Source of the DNA: Bugula neritina
Lineage: Eukaryota > Bryozoa > Gymnolaemata > Cheilostomatida > Bugulidae
Direction: 5' to 3'
DNA length: 64,000 bases
NCBI GenBank assembly: GCA_964035545.1
Contig: OZ037767.1
Coordinates: 16,115,498 to 16,179,497, forward strand
Shown here: positions 1-12,348 of the stretch, in pieces
How positions within the stretch are numbered: position 1 is the stretch's first letter
Layout of the letters: every line of letters starts with the position of its first letter
Translations under genes and position numbers: made by a program
Notes under the pieces: generated by a model
Databases searched by the model: none
The model's input: the letters and a program-made list of their open reading frames with translations, nothing else
Told to the model about the DNA's origin: nothing

Positions 1-325
1 TACTGGTAATATAAACATCTAGTAGTAATATAAACATATACTAGTAATATAAACATATACTGGTAATATAAACATATAGTAGTAATATAAACATATACTG
101 GTAATATAAACATATACTAGTAATATAACCATACTAGTAGTAATATAAACATATAGTAGTAATATAAACATATACTGGTAATATAAACATATAGTAGTAA
201 TATAAACATATACTAGTAATATAAACATATACTGGTAATATAAACATATAGTAGTAATATAAACATATAGTAGTAATATAAACATATACTGGTAACATAA
301 ACATATACTAGTAATAAAAACATAC
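1..325. repeat. 19-bp minisatellite in a BUB1-like intron
   Basis: Tandem copies of a unit close to actagtaatataaacatat run from the window edge to the exon at 326. The array lies in the intron downstream (minus strand) of the glycine-loop exon. A shorter array of the same unit sits in the equivalent intron of the second copy at 47141-47286, so it predates that duplication. Confidence 0.9.
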
Positions 326-3300
326 CCAAGCTGGTGGATCTGTCGGCAGAAGTGACGATAGCCTTGTAGGCAACGGCGAAACCCCCAACACCTACAAACA
401 CCGTGACAAGTAAATATCATATCCTGGTCTAGTCATGTGTATCTTTAGTCTACCTGCACAGAGAGCACCTGCACACAGAGAGAGCACCTACACAGAAAGA
501 GCACCTGCACACAGAGAGCACCTGCACAGAGAACACCTGCAAACAGAGAGAGCACCTGCACACAGAGAGAGCACCTGCACACAGAGCACCTGCACACACA
601 GAGAGCACCTGCACACAGAGAGAGCACCTGCACAGAGAGAGCACCTGCACAGAGAGAGCACAGAAAGAGCACCTGCTGAAGAACTCACCCAGCTTAGACA
701 CCAGCTTTACTGTGAGATTTGACACAGTCACCTGACTGCCAACTTTCAATTTGGGCATTGAATCTTTCCTGACTTCTACGTTCTCATATGACGTGATGTC
801 AACCTATGATACGTAGAGTATAGTATCATAGTATTAGAATATATAGTATCATAGTATTAGAGTATATAGTATCATAGTATTAGAGTATATAGTATCATAG
901 TATTAGAATATATAGTATCATAGTATTAGAGTATATAGTATCATAGTATTAGAATATATAGTATCATAGTATTAGAATATATAGTATCATAGTATTATAA
1001 TATATAGTATCATAGTATTAGAGTATATAGTATCATAGTATTAGAGTATATAGTAACATAGTATTAGAATATATAGTATCATAGTATTAGAATATATAGT
1101 ATCATAGTATTAGAGTATATAGTATCATAGTATTAGAGTATAGAGTATCATAGTATTAGAATATATAGTATCATAGTATTATAATATATAGTATCATAGT
1201 ATTAGAGTATAGAGTATCATAGTATTAGAATATATAGTATCATAGTATTATAATATATAGTATCATAGTATTAGAATATAGAGTATCATAGTATTAGAAT
1301 ATATAGTATCATAGTATTAGAATATATAGTATCATAGTATTAGAGTATATAGTATCATAGTATTAGAGTATAGAGTATCATAGTATTAGAATATATAGTA
1401 TCATAGTATTATAATATATAGTATCATAGTATTAGAATATATAGTATCATAGTATTAGAATATATAGTATCATAGTATTATAATATATAGTATCATAGTA
1501 TTAGAGTATATAGTATCATAGTATTAGAGTATATAGTATCATAGTATTAGAATATATAGTATCATAGTATTAGAATATATAGTATCATAGTATTAGAGTA
1601 TATAGTATCATAGTATTAGAGTATAGAGTATCATAGTATTAGAATATATAGTATCATAGTATTATAATATATAGTATCATAGTATTAGAGTATATAGTAT
1701 CATAGTATTAGAATATATAGTATCATAGTATTAGAATATAGAGTATCATAGTATTAGAGTATATAGTATCATAGTATTAGAATATATAGTATCAGAGTAT
1801 TAGAGTATATAGTATCATAGTATTAGAGTATATAGTATTATAGTATTAGAATATATAGTATCATAGTATTAGAATATATAGTATCATAGTATTAGAATAT
1901 ATAGTATCATAGTATTAGAGTATATAGTATCATAGTATTAGAATATATAGTATCATAGTATTAGAATATATAGTATCATAGTATTAGAGTATATAGTATC
2001 ATAGTATTAGAATATAGAGTATCATAGTATTAGAGTATATAGTATCATAGTATTAGAATATAGAGTATCATAGTATTAGAAATAGAGTATCATAGTATTA
2101 GAGTATATAGTATCATAGTATTAGAATATATAGTATCATAGTATTAGAATACACAGTATCATAGTATTAGAATATATAGTATCATAGTATTAGAATATAT
2201 AGTATCATAGTATTAGAATATAGTATCATAGTATTAGAGTATATAGTATCATAGTATTAGAGTATATAGTATCATAGTATTAGAATATATAGTATCATAG
2301 TATTAGAATATATAGTATCATAGTATTAGAATATATAGTATCATAGTATTAGAATATAGAGTATCATAGTATTAGAATATATAGTATCATAGTATTAGAA
2401 TATAGAGTATCATAGTATTAGAATATATAGTATCATAGTATTAGAGTATATAGTATCATAGTATTAGAATATATAGTATCATAGTATTAGAGTATATAGT
2501 ATCATAGTATTAGAATATATAGTATCATAGTATTAGAGTATATAGTATCATAGTATTAGAGTATATAGTATCATAGTATTAGAATATATAGTATCATAGT
2601 ATTATAATATATAGTATCATAGTATTAGAGTATATAGTATCATAGTATTAGAATATATAGTATCATAGTATTAGATTATATAGTATCATAGTATTAGAGT
2701 ATATAGTATCATAGTATTAGAGTATATAGTATCATAGTATTAGAATATAGAGTATCATAGTATTAGAATATAGAGTATCATAGTATTAGAATATATAGTA
2801 TCATAGTATTAGAGTATATAGTATCATAGTATTAGAGTATATAGTATCATAGTATTAGAGTATAGAGTATCATAGTATTAGAATATATAGTATCATAGTA
2901 TTAGAGTATATAGTATCATAGTATTAGAGTATATAGTATCATAGTATTAGAATATATAGTATCATAGTATTAGAATATATAGTATCATAGTATTAGAGTA
3001 TATAGTATCATAGTATTAGAATATATAGAGTATCATAGTATTAGAGTATATAGTATCATAGTATTAGAATATATAGTATCATAGTATTAGAATATATAGT
3101 ATCATAGTATTAGAGTATATAGTATCATAGTATTAGAGTATAGAGTATCATAGTATTAGAATATATAGTATCATAGTATTATAATATATAGTATCATAGT
3201 ATTAGAGTATATAGTATCATAGTATTAGAATATATAGTATCATAGTATTAGAATATAGAGTATCATAGTATTAGAGTATATAGTATCATAGTATTAGAAT

Positions 3301-6300
3301 ATATAGTATCATAGTATTAGAGTATATAGTATCATAGTATTAGAATATAGAGTATCATAGTATTAGAGTATATAGTATCATAGTATTAGAATATAGAGTA
3401 TCATAGTATTAGAAATAGAGTATCATAGTATTAGAGTATATAGTATCATAGTATTAGAATATATAGTATCATAGTATTAGAATACACAGTATCATAGTAT
3501 TAGAATATATAGTATCATAGTATTAGAATATATAGTATCATAGTATTAGAATATAGTATCATAGTATTAGAGTATATAGTATCATAGTATTAGAGTATAT
3601 AGTATCATAGTATTAGAATATATAGTATCATAGTATTAGAATATATAGTATCATAGTATTAGAATATATAGTATCATAGTATTAGAATATAGAGTATCAT
3701 AGTATTAGAATATATAGTATCATAGTATTAGAATATAGAGTATCATAGTATTAGAATATATAGTATCATAGTATTAGAGTATATAGTATCATAGTATTAG
3801 AATATATAGTATCATAGTATTAGAGTATATAGTATCATAGTATTAGAATATATAGTATCATAGTATTAGAGTATATAGTATCATAGTATTAGAGTATATA
3901 GTATCATAGTATTAGAATATATAGTATCATAGTATTATAATATATAGTATCATAGTATTAGAGTATATAGTATCATAGTATTAGAATATATAGTATCATA
4001 GTATTAGATTATATAGTATCATAGTATTAGAGTATATAGTATCATAGTATTAGAGTATATAGTATCATAGTATTAGAATATAGAGTATCATAGTATTAGA
4101 ATATAGAGTATCATAGTATTAGAATATATAGTATCATAGTATTAGAGTATATAGTATCATAGTATTAGAGTATATAGTATCATAGTATTAGAGTATAGAG
4201 TATCATAGTATTAGAATATATAGTATCATAGTATTAGAGTATATAGTATCATAGTATTAGAGTATATAGTATCATAGTATTAGAATATATAGTATCATAG
4301 TATTAGAATATATAGTATCATAGTATTAGAGTATATAGTATCATAGTATTAGAATATATAGAGTATCATAGTATTAGAGTATATAGTATCATAGTATTAG
4401 AATATATAGTATCATAGTATTAGAATATATAGTATCATAGTATTAGAATATATAGTATCATAGTATTAGAGTATATAGTATCATAGTATTAGAATATATA
4501 GTATCATAGTATTAGAGTATATAGTATCATAGTATTAGAGTATATAGTATCATAGTATTAGAGTATATAGTATCATAGTATTAGAGTATATAGTATCATA
4601 GTATTAGAATATATAGTATCATAGTATTAGAATATATAGTATCATAGTATTAGAGTATATAGTATCATAGTATTAGAGTATATAGTATCATAGTATTAGA
4701 ATATAGAGTATCATAGTATTAGAATATAGAGTATCATAGTATTAGAGTATATAGTATCATAGTATTAGAATATATAGTATCATAGTATTAGAATATATAG
4801 TATCATAGTATTAGAATATATAGTATCATAGTATTAGAGTATAGAGTATCATAGTATTAGAATATATAGTATCATAGTATTAGAATATATAGTATCATAG
4901 TATTAGAATACATAGTATCATAGTATTAGAATATAGAGTATCATAGTATTAGAATATCCACTAGAGTTGCCCCACCTTTCTCAACACCTTGGCCTGCAAA
5001 CTCTCAGAGAAAGGGTTGCTGGGATCGATGAAGACAGTAGTGTTCAGCATAGCCTCGGTGAGCTCCGTGGGTTGATAGAACGTCGTATCCACCACTGGCG
5101 TCATTCTCTGTAACATCAGATCTGATTTCACCATGTCATCCACTCCAGCCGCCATCTCCCCGCTCTCTTCTCTCACGATGTCTAAATCACAACACTCATT
5201 AGTTACTATAGCTCTCCATCAGGCAGCAAAGATATGTAAACCAAGGCAATGGAAGTCAACTTCACCACTAACCAGTAGGTATAAACTAGAAACTCACCCA
5301 AATGGTGTTCACCCTGTTCGTCGGCAGCACACACAGCTGCGGCAGCGACAGACGTCTGCTGCCCGTCAACCGATGTCAGGTGCTCAGTTGGCTGACAATC
5401 ACTGCACGATCAGAGAAAACTCGAGTAGTCGCGGAGCTTGTGGCACTTTTACTGCTTCCTGTTGTGTTACGACTACTTCCTGTGAGACTACGAGTGCTGC
5501 TGGTGGCGTACGTCTCGTGACTATGTTCAGAGATGGCGCTGAGTAACAAAACAAGTATAGTAATAAGAATAGCACACAGCAGACTAAGAATAGCACACAG
5601 TAGACTAAGAATAGCACATAAAAGACTAAGAATAGCACATAGTAGACTAAGAATAGCACACAGTAGACTAAGAATAGCACACAGTAGACTAAGAATAGCA
5701 CACAGTAGACTAAGAATAGCACACAGTAGACTAAGAATAGCACACAGTAAACTAAGAATAGCACACAGTAGACTAAGAATAGCACACAGTAGACTAAGAA
5801 TAGCACACAGTAGACTAAGAATAGCAGATAGTAAACTAAGAATAGCACACAATAGACTAAGAATAGCACACAGTAGACCAAGAATAGCACACAGTAGACT
5901 AAGAATAGCACACAGTAGACTAAGAATAGCACACAGTAGACTAAGAATAGCACACAGTAAACTAAGAATAGCACACAGTAGACTAAGAATAGCACACAGT
6001 AGACCAAGAATAGCACACAGTAGACTAAGAATAGCAGACAGTAGACTAAGCATAGCAGACAGTAGACTAAGAATAGCACACAGTAGACTAAGAATAGCAC
6101 ACAGTAGACGCTGACCTGAGATGCTGAGTCATGGCAAAGTCTACGGATGGTCTGGCTGCCGAAGTGCACTTAGGAGCAGCTGCCGTGTTCTTTATTGAGC
6201 TGACTTCAAATTCCGACAGCGGTGCGGCATCAGAGTTAAACGGAGTGGAGGCCAGTCGGGCTTGCTGGGAGAAGTTGAACTCTGTGTGACACTCGGTCAC

Positions 6301-8964
6301 CTCCCTGCAAGAAATGGCAGGCGTGAAGAAAACAGCACGCTGTCGACAGCACACACACAGCAGCCTCCAGAAATCTGCTGAGTTAGTGTCTTTTAATATC
6401 CAATACTGGGTGGCTTGAAGAAAAATATTATTGCCATATAGACTGGCTGAACGCCAAAAAAAGAGAGAACATTTAGAGAGAAAAAGAACATGGTTTATTT
6501 GGTGCTCAAAGCTACTGGCTTACTGCAACACTTCTCAGTAACCTCAATTAGTATATAACAAGCCAACTCACAAAAATTGACTTTAAAAAAAAAATTTTTA
6601 GCTTATGCTTTTACAAAATAACTTGAATGTTCTAATTTAAGTGAAAAGCAGAGACGGCTGGATTAGCTTCAACTCTCTGTGCTAGTCAATGCAAGAGTGA
6701 ACATGTGGTGGAGATAACATACTGTTGCAAAGTATCCGTGCTTTGTGGTGGGATTCTTGCAGGCAGATTCTCCTAAAACAGAAGGGAAATGAAGCTTTAG
6801 TTCTGTGGACTTATCTGTTGAGATGAATCATTACGAAACTCAATCTAAACCTTGACTTACAATATAAACTGCATCAGCCTAACAAGCACATGCTTATATT
6901 ATACTTCTACAGACTAACATTAATCCAATATGAAAGAGTGTCTCAGGATAGCTGGCAGTGTCAAGTGTGACAGGTGTGTCAAGTGTGACAGGTGTGTCAA
7001 GTGTAACAGGTGCGTCAAATGTAACAGGTGTTTAAAGTGTAACAGGTGTGTCAAGTATAACAGATGTCTAAAGTGTGTCAGGGGTGGCAGGTGTGTCAGG
7101 GGTGGCAAGTGTGTCAAGCACAGCATGTGACATGTGAGTAAACTGTGTCAAATGCATCAGATGTGGCAAGTGTTTTAAGTTTAGCAGGGGTGGCAGATGC
7201 GGCAGTGACACACAACAGCCTGTACCTTATCAGAGTAGACTGAGAACGCTGAATGTCGTCCAATGCTGACTTTTGGTGAATGCTGCTCAACATCAAGTGA
7301 CGTCTGCTGCGCGGAGGCTGCCTCTACCTGTTGACATCCATGTGAGGGAGAAACAAATCTCTCGAGAGGCGCAATACCCGTATTCGGCTCATCAATATAA
7401 ACTTTGAAGTTAGAAGGTTTGAGGCTTGCGCTAACAGGTTCTTGGTCATCAACATAAACCTGGAAGTTTGATAGCTTTTGAATGGCATTTGCAGGTTCTT
7501 GGAGTTTTTGGTCATCAACATAAACCTGAAAGTTTGATGGCTTTTGAATGGCAGCTGCAGGTTCTTGGAGTCCTGAGTCATCAACATAAACCTGGAAGTT
7601 TGATGGCTTTTGAATGGCAGCAGTAGTTTGCTGCTCGACATCAGCCCTTGCCAAAGCAGATAACCTACAGAGAGTATAAAACAGCTGAGAGAAGGAGACG
7701 CAAAGCCTTTCGAGTTTAAACACAAAGTTCAGTCAATCAACTCCAGTATTTGAGGAGTCAGACAATGACACAGACTAGAGCTAATGCGTCACACACAGCC
7801 GGGGTGTCACACATTACTCGGGGAGGGGGGCACACATTGCTAATGTGTCACACATAGCCCAGGTGTCACACATTACTAAGGTGTCACACATTGCTAGAGT
7901 GTCACACATTGCTAGAATGTCACACATTGCTAGAATGTCACACATTGCTAGAGTGTCACACATTGCTAGGAGGGTGTCACACATTGCTAGGATGTCACAC
8001 ATTACTAGAGTGTCACACGTTGCTAGGGTGTCACACTTTACTAAAGGGTCACACATTACTAATGTGTCACACATTGCGGGGGTGTCACATCTCATTAGCC
8101 TGTGTCTAACTCTCGGGAAGAACTCACCTAGTTGATGGTATTCTATCTATTTGAGAGTTCTGATTGGATGCACTGAATGTTTGGTTGTACAAGTCGTTCA
8201 TCAGCCTGTCACAGTCTTGGGTCATTCCAAAAGGTGACATCTACAGCAGACAAAACACAAAAGTAAAATCTGCAGCAAACAAGGTGTCAGCATTGTCTCA
8301 GCTTTTTAGCAGCATCAACTAACTACAAGTCTTGCCCAACTTGAACATAGTGACAACCAGGCTCTGCACCAATATGCAACGGGGGGGGGGGGGAGGGGGG
8401 GCTGAGCAAGCTCACCTTGATGAAGGACTTCTTGGCACAAGATGTGTCTGGTGTGCGGTGTCTCTTTGAGCTCCTTACAAACGACACAGACTTGGGATCA
8501 GGAGTCCTGCAACAGAAAACATGTGTGAAACCAGACGTGAGAGCTAACTGTGAAGAGAGTAACTGAAGGTTGCTGACTAAACTTCCACGTACTTGTCATC
8601 CATCTGCTGAGAATGTGCCTCCTTGTTAGAGCCAGAGCAAGAGAGCTTGGTGTCAGTGGTGGATCCAGAGAGCTCAGGGCCAGTGGTGGATCCAGAGAAC
8701 TTAGGACCAGTGGTGGACCCAGAGAACTTAGGACCAGTGGTAGATCCAGAGAGCTCAGGGCCAGTGGTGGATCCAGAGAGCCGGTGGCCAGTAGTGGATC
8801 CAGAGAGACTGTGGTCAGTGGTGGATCCAGAGATCCTGTGGTCAGTGGTGGATCCAGATGGCTTATCACTATAGAGTGCTGCCTGAGCTTTAATGGTTTC
8901 TTCCAGTATTTGTTTCACTGTTTTAAATCTCAGTTCTACCACCTCATCTCTAAAAGACTTCATA
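326..8964 (-). CDS. BUB1/BUBR1-like spindle checkpoint kinase, partial (middle exons)
   Basis: Minus-strand exons, all joined in phase unless noted: 8964-8593, 8506-8419, 8240-8128, 7664-7226, 6772-6723, 6304-6116, 5538-5512 (tiny, tentative), 5401-5298, 5181-4976, about 782-689 (start tentative), 391-326. The last exon holds a glycine-rich loop (GVGGFAVAYKA). The one before has MPKL, placed as in human BUBR1 just ahead of the kinase domain. Exon 7664-7226 carries repeated FQVYVD, FKVYID and FSVYSD motifs fitting the ABBA consensus Fx[ILV][FYH]x[DE] that binds CDC20. Exon 8964-8593 encodes eight SGSTT 9-residue repeats. BUB1/BUBR1 proteins act at kinetochores in the spindle assembly checkpoint. 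The N-terminal TPR region was not found to the right, and the rest of the kinase lies beyond position 1. Family assignment is good; BUB1 versus BUBR1 is undecided. Confidence 0.78.
435..672. repeat. Intronic minisatellite, cacctgcacacagagag-type unit
   Basis: Imperfect tandem repeat of 14-20 bp (gagcacctgcacacagaga and shorter forms) in the BUB1-like intron between the exons at about 782-689 and 391-326. Open frames across it are repeat artefacts. Confidence 0.9.
810..4955. repeat. 23-bp minisatellite, about 180 copies, with higher-order repeat
   Basis: Unit tatagtatcatagtattaga plus gta (23 bp), with A/G and other variants, fills one BUB1-like intron. Rare variants recur at a fixed distance: acacag at 2151 and 3484, ttagatt at 2671 and 4004, and an agaaatagag variant near 2080 and 3413. 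The shift is about 1333 bp, close to 58 units, so part of the array has been duplicated as a higher-order block. Confidence 0.95.
5545..6112. repeat. 21-bp intronic minisatellite
   Basis: About 27 copies of a 21-bp unit (agcacacagtagactaagaa plus t) fill the intron between BUB1-like exons 6304-6116 and 5538-5512. Because 21 is a multiple of three, long artefactual open frames arise on both strands. Confidence 0.95.
6305..6950. other. Unique intronic stretch around a 50-nt exon
   Basis: Apart from the BUB1-like exon at 6772-6723, this is AT-rich unique intron. The 50-nt exon has a ttttag acceptor and a gtatgt donor, and its phases fit both neighbours. No other gene is seen. Confidence 0.6.
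6950..7195. repeat. 18-bp intronic minisatellite
   Basis: Units of the type tcaagtgtgacaggtgtg, about 12 copies and degenerating to the right, in the BUB1-like intron between exons 7664-7226 and 6772-6723. Confidence 0.9.
7785..8090. repeat. 18-bp intronic minisatellite
   Basis: About 16 copies of gtcacacattgctagagt and variants in the BUB1-like intron between exons 8240-8128 and 7664-7226. Confidence 0.92.
8381..8402. repeat. Poly-G tract
   Basis: A run of about 13 G, one A and 8 G immediately precedes the donor side of BUB1-like exon 8506-8419 on the plus strand. It reads as a pyrimidine tract on the coding strand and could form a G-quadruplex. Confidence 0.85.
8616..8870 (-). repeat. Coding 27-bp minisatellite (SGSTT repeats)
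   Basis: Eight 9-residue repeats starting SGSTT lie inside BUB1-like exon 8964-8593. The 27-bp period preserves the frame, so this array adds a low-complexity linker rather than breaking the gene. Confidence 0.85.
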
Positions 8965-9059
8965 CTACAAATAAAACATGTGACACACAACGGATAATAC
9001 GGCACGATACAATTACAGCAATTTATCACACTGGCCCCACTTCCCTGCAATCATTAAAT

Positions 9060-9352
9060 TGACCAGCACTTTGTAGAAGCCAGGAGTAAACAACTGCTAA
9101 CTCGGATATAAAAATAATAATCAATCATCAACCAATAAATGTGTCAGCTAGTAAATGTGTCAGCTAGTAAATGTTTCAACAAGTGAATGTGTCAGCTAGT
9201 AAATAAATCGGCTAAGTAACATCCCAATAACTTTGCTATATAAAAAGGTAAGCAACACATCACTTGGAATCATTGATGAGCAAAACAGTTGATAGAGTCA
9301 ACAGCATAATAACAATGAAATGGAGAATTCAGACCCAAGTGGTGAAAGGAAC
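9060..9352. other. Intergenic; short 15-16 bp repeats
   Basis: AT-rich. About five degenerate copies of gtgtcagctagtaaat occur at 9140-9215. No BUB1-like upstream exon is recognised here. Confidence 0.5.
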
Positions 9353-9799
9353 GTGTTTTACAAGAAGCATTACTGCAACTGGATGTGTTCCTCTCAACTA
9401 TATTACTATGATTGAACAGCCCAGGCCAGCTAGAGGTCAAAGAGTAGCCTCAACTCATAGTGTTCAGACTATAAGCAACACAACTCACTAAGTGTCCATC
9501 TCTGCACTGAGCTGTGAGCTGAGTTTCTCCTGCACCGAGGTCAGGTGCTGGACAGCCTCAAGTGTTGCTATATTATGTTAACAAAATTCAATTCATGTTT
9601 CTGTATTTTTATGTGTGAAATTATCATATTAATGGTGTAAGTGTGTGATAGTTGAATTATAATATACAGAAGTTCAAAGTGTACATCTTGTCTAAAAGTC
9701 AAACTGCTGTGTTTTATATGCTTTATGTGCTTTATATGCCTTCAAGTTGAAATGTTTGTTAAGTTTGCAAGTAATTTTTGGATATTTCAATATACCTGA

Positions 9800-10450
9800 G
9801 CTATTTTCTCTGCATTTAAACTTGAAGTTCTAACACATGCCAATATAAAAACAGCTCACAACATTTAGTACTGAGTGATTTCAATTACAAATTGTTAAAA
9901 GCATCATTATATTCTGTTTGCCTAAATAGTTATAATTCTCCTACTTTAGCCACAGTTTAAGTAGTTCAAACACTTTCGCCGCCTACTTTCTTTTAGGAAA
10001 ACAATTTCCATTATTTCAGCATCAGCTTTCAGTAATATATAATCAGTGAAATTTTCAGCTAAACAAATTAGTCTAGTTAATCTTGCAAGCCAAAAGAAAG
10101 AAAGTGTAGCAATAATTCCGTACCATAATTATTATGTAATAAGATCCACTTTCAGAAGACTCACACCCTTGAAAAGCTGTATAATTACTGACCAATCAGA
10201 GAGGATTAAAATTTGAGAAACTCAGAAAGCCAAAAATCAAAGGCTGTAGTTAAAGAATTACATAATAGAGTAGCTGTCATCAGCTGGTAATTACATTCCA
10301 GTTGTGGGTAATTACTGTACTTGCATGTGAGCTGTATATCCTATGGAATCAGTCTAACTTATACTAAATTTGATCCAGTAAATTTGTTTTTAAAGTTTAA
10401 GTCGCTTTTGCCATCAAAGAATAATGCACCAACTATTTTTAGTTATAGCA
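9800..10450. repeat. Diverged direct repeat flanking the small gene (left)
   Basis: Shares ordered sequence with 13300-13780. Both contain ttgaaaagctgta, then tgagaaactcagaaag, then cataatagagtagctg at matching spacing. The pair brackets the three-exon gene and is also present in copy 2 at 52-56 kb, so it predates the block duplication. Confidence 0.7.
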
Positions 10451-11275
10451 AATGAATTCCTGCAAGACTTTATTCTCTCAACGATCTTTTTTAGCTTTTA
10501 TTTGTCAGGTTGAAACTTTGGAAATGTTATTGTAAAAGTCTTACACCTATTTGCAAATTTCCAAGTTTTATTTTAAAGAAAACATGCATGGCTATAAAAT
10601 ATTATTAATGGCAATATGTGGCACACCATAAAATATTCATTATATAGTCGGACTGATCAAAGCATACCTTAATTCCAAAACAATTTGTTTTTCAATAATA
10701 TAATATATACTATATACATATAAAGCATGTATTTTATGACCATCATTTTAGTCTTCTTGCATATTGTGGCTTCATATATAACTATGAAACTTGAACTGTT
10801 ATAAATATTTTTGTTTGCTGCAAGAAGCATCAAATAAATCAAGTAATTTTCATGTTAATTATTTGCACTGCTTTACTTTCTTTCTACCTTTCTTTAAATA
10901 GAAATATCAGCACCTTTAATAAATATGATGTTTTATTTTACTCTAAATAGTTACTTTACTAATGGCAGTGGGAGACAAAATAACCAACCAGAGTTATTAT
11001 ATAAATTACTAAAATATAGTTCATTATGGTTTCAGCTGGAATCTTGAACTTTTTCTCTAAAATGCTTGGATAAGACTATTTGCATATTCAAAGGTTCCTC
11101 ATCACCACTTGGAGTTTGGTTTTATAAAATATTATAAGAAGTTGGCCTAAGTTTATATAATAACCAATCACATGCATCCGTTACTGCATTTGCTCAACCT
11201 GGTTACTTCTGACGTAAAGGGCTCGTCCCAGGAGGTAGGGTTCTTCCCAGAGTAGTTGACCTAGTATTATGTTGA

Positions 11276-11313
11276 CCAATCAAATTCGAACACATCCGAT
11301 TGTAACTATAAAT
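11276..11313 (+). promoter_or_regulatory. CCAAT box plus TATA box, small-gene copy 1
   Basis: CCAAT at 11276 and TATAAAT at 11307 lie 31 bp apart, with the TATA box 86 bp before the ATG. The same pair with the same 31-bp spacing occurs at 47619/47650 and 54011/54042 in the other copies. Confidence 0.7.
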
Positions 11314-11392
11314 ACAGCAGTGTGTTCTGTTAAGGTTCAGTCTATACAACTTATCTGTGTAACACATCTGAATCTGAACTCTATTCCCCACA

Positions 11393-12348
11393 ATGAGTAG
11401 CAACAGCACATTTGGTGAGTGGCTATGCATACAGTACTTGGATTTTTCTAATTTATCAGGCAGCATTAAAGAGAATATTCTATCTTGAAATTTGGGAACT
11501 AAATTATATCTGAGATTAATTAAAAACATTTTCATCATTATAGTTAGGAACACTTTTTTATGTTTTCCTGGTTTTAAAATGTAACTATTATTAGGTTTTA
11601 AGTAACTTTAGTTTAGCTTGCAGAGCCTTTAAAACTTATTCTAATCTGATTCTAATCTACAATCTAGTAATACTGCAAATTGATTGTAATATCACAGCTA
11701 ACTCTTTCGGTACAAAGAATTTGTTTAAATTAAAAATACTTGCTTAGTACTAAATTGCAGTGCAATACAATAGTGTAATATGTAGCGGAGTACAAAATAG
11801 GATGCATGAAATTGCATAATACTATATTTTAATTTTAGACATTAAAAAACTCCCTCCAAAGAAGAGATACACGTTAGTATGGAGGAATTTTAACATTCTT
11901 CCACCCGCACACATAGCAAGACAATATGTGGAGATAATCCAACCAGAACCATACTATGATTATAATGAGTAAGTACTGCTTTACTGCTGAGTCTTTTTGT
12001 TGCAACCGAAATTCTTAGTCGAACTGCTCTCTGATTACCAGATGAAATTTCTCCATATTGATATTTCTAGCCTAGATCTGTCAGGTTTGTGTTTGCAGGG
12101 CTTAAATTAACAATAAAGGCATATATTTAGATATAGAAATATTCTATGCAATCAGTAGTTCTATTAGATGATGATGTAATTCTAAACTTTGACTGGCAGA
12201 AGAGAAACTGTTATGAGTCTTCATATTAATATCTGAATAACTATTATTTCATTATACTTTTAGAAAGATGACAAGTAACCTCCAAGATGGTGGACTACAT
12301 ACATATTATGTGATAAACTCTGATACTCAGGTGAAAAGGGAGAGCTGA
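11393..12348 (+). CDS. Small three-exon gene, copy 1 (78 aa, unknown family)
   Basis: Exons 11393-11414, 11839-11968 and 12264-12348 sum to 237 nt, and all junctions agree in phase (donors gtgagt and gtaagt, acceptors ttttag and cttttag). The product starts MSSNSTF, then a lysine-rich KKLPPKKRYTLVW segment, an EIIQPEPYYDYNE acidic/tyrosine segment, and ends TQVKRES. There is no signal peptide or transmembrane segment. Against copy 2 I count three amino-acid changes (S5N, N to Y, Y to F in exon 3) and about six silent ones, while introns have small indels. That pattern suggests the protein is kept. Copy 1 has lost the AATAAA seen about 195 bp after the stop in copy 2. Family not recognised, and no function is assigned. 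Confidence 0.72.

Noticed and set aside
810-4955. CRISPR-like regular array
   Set aside because: Units are contiguous without unique spacers and lie in a eukaryotic intron, so this is a minisatellite.
5533-6114. 193-aa repeat protein (RIAHSRL repeats)
   Set aside because: Product of a 21-bp intronic minisatellite. Other registers are equally open and there is no coding signal beyond the repeat.
9264-9491. Last exon of a gene ending HSVQT.S.TTH
   Set aside because: The C-terminal frame is shared by both block copies, but a 2-nt indel changes the upstream register and no clear acceptor or partner exon was found.
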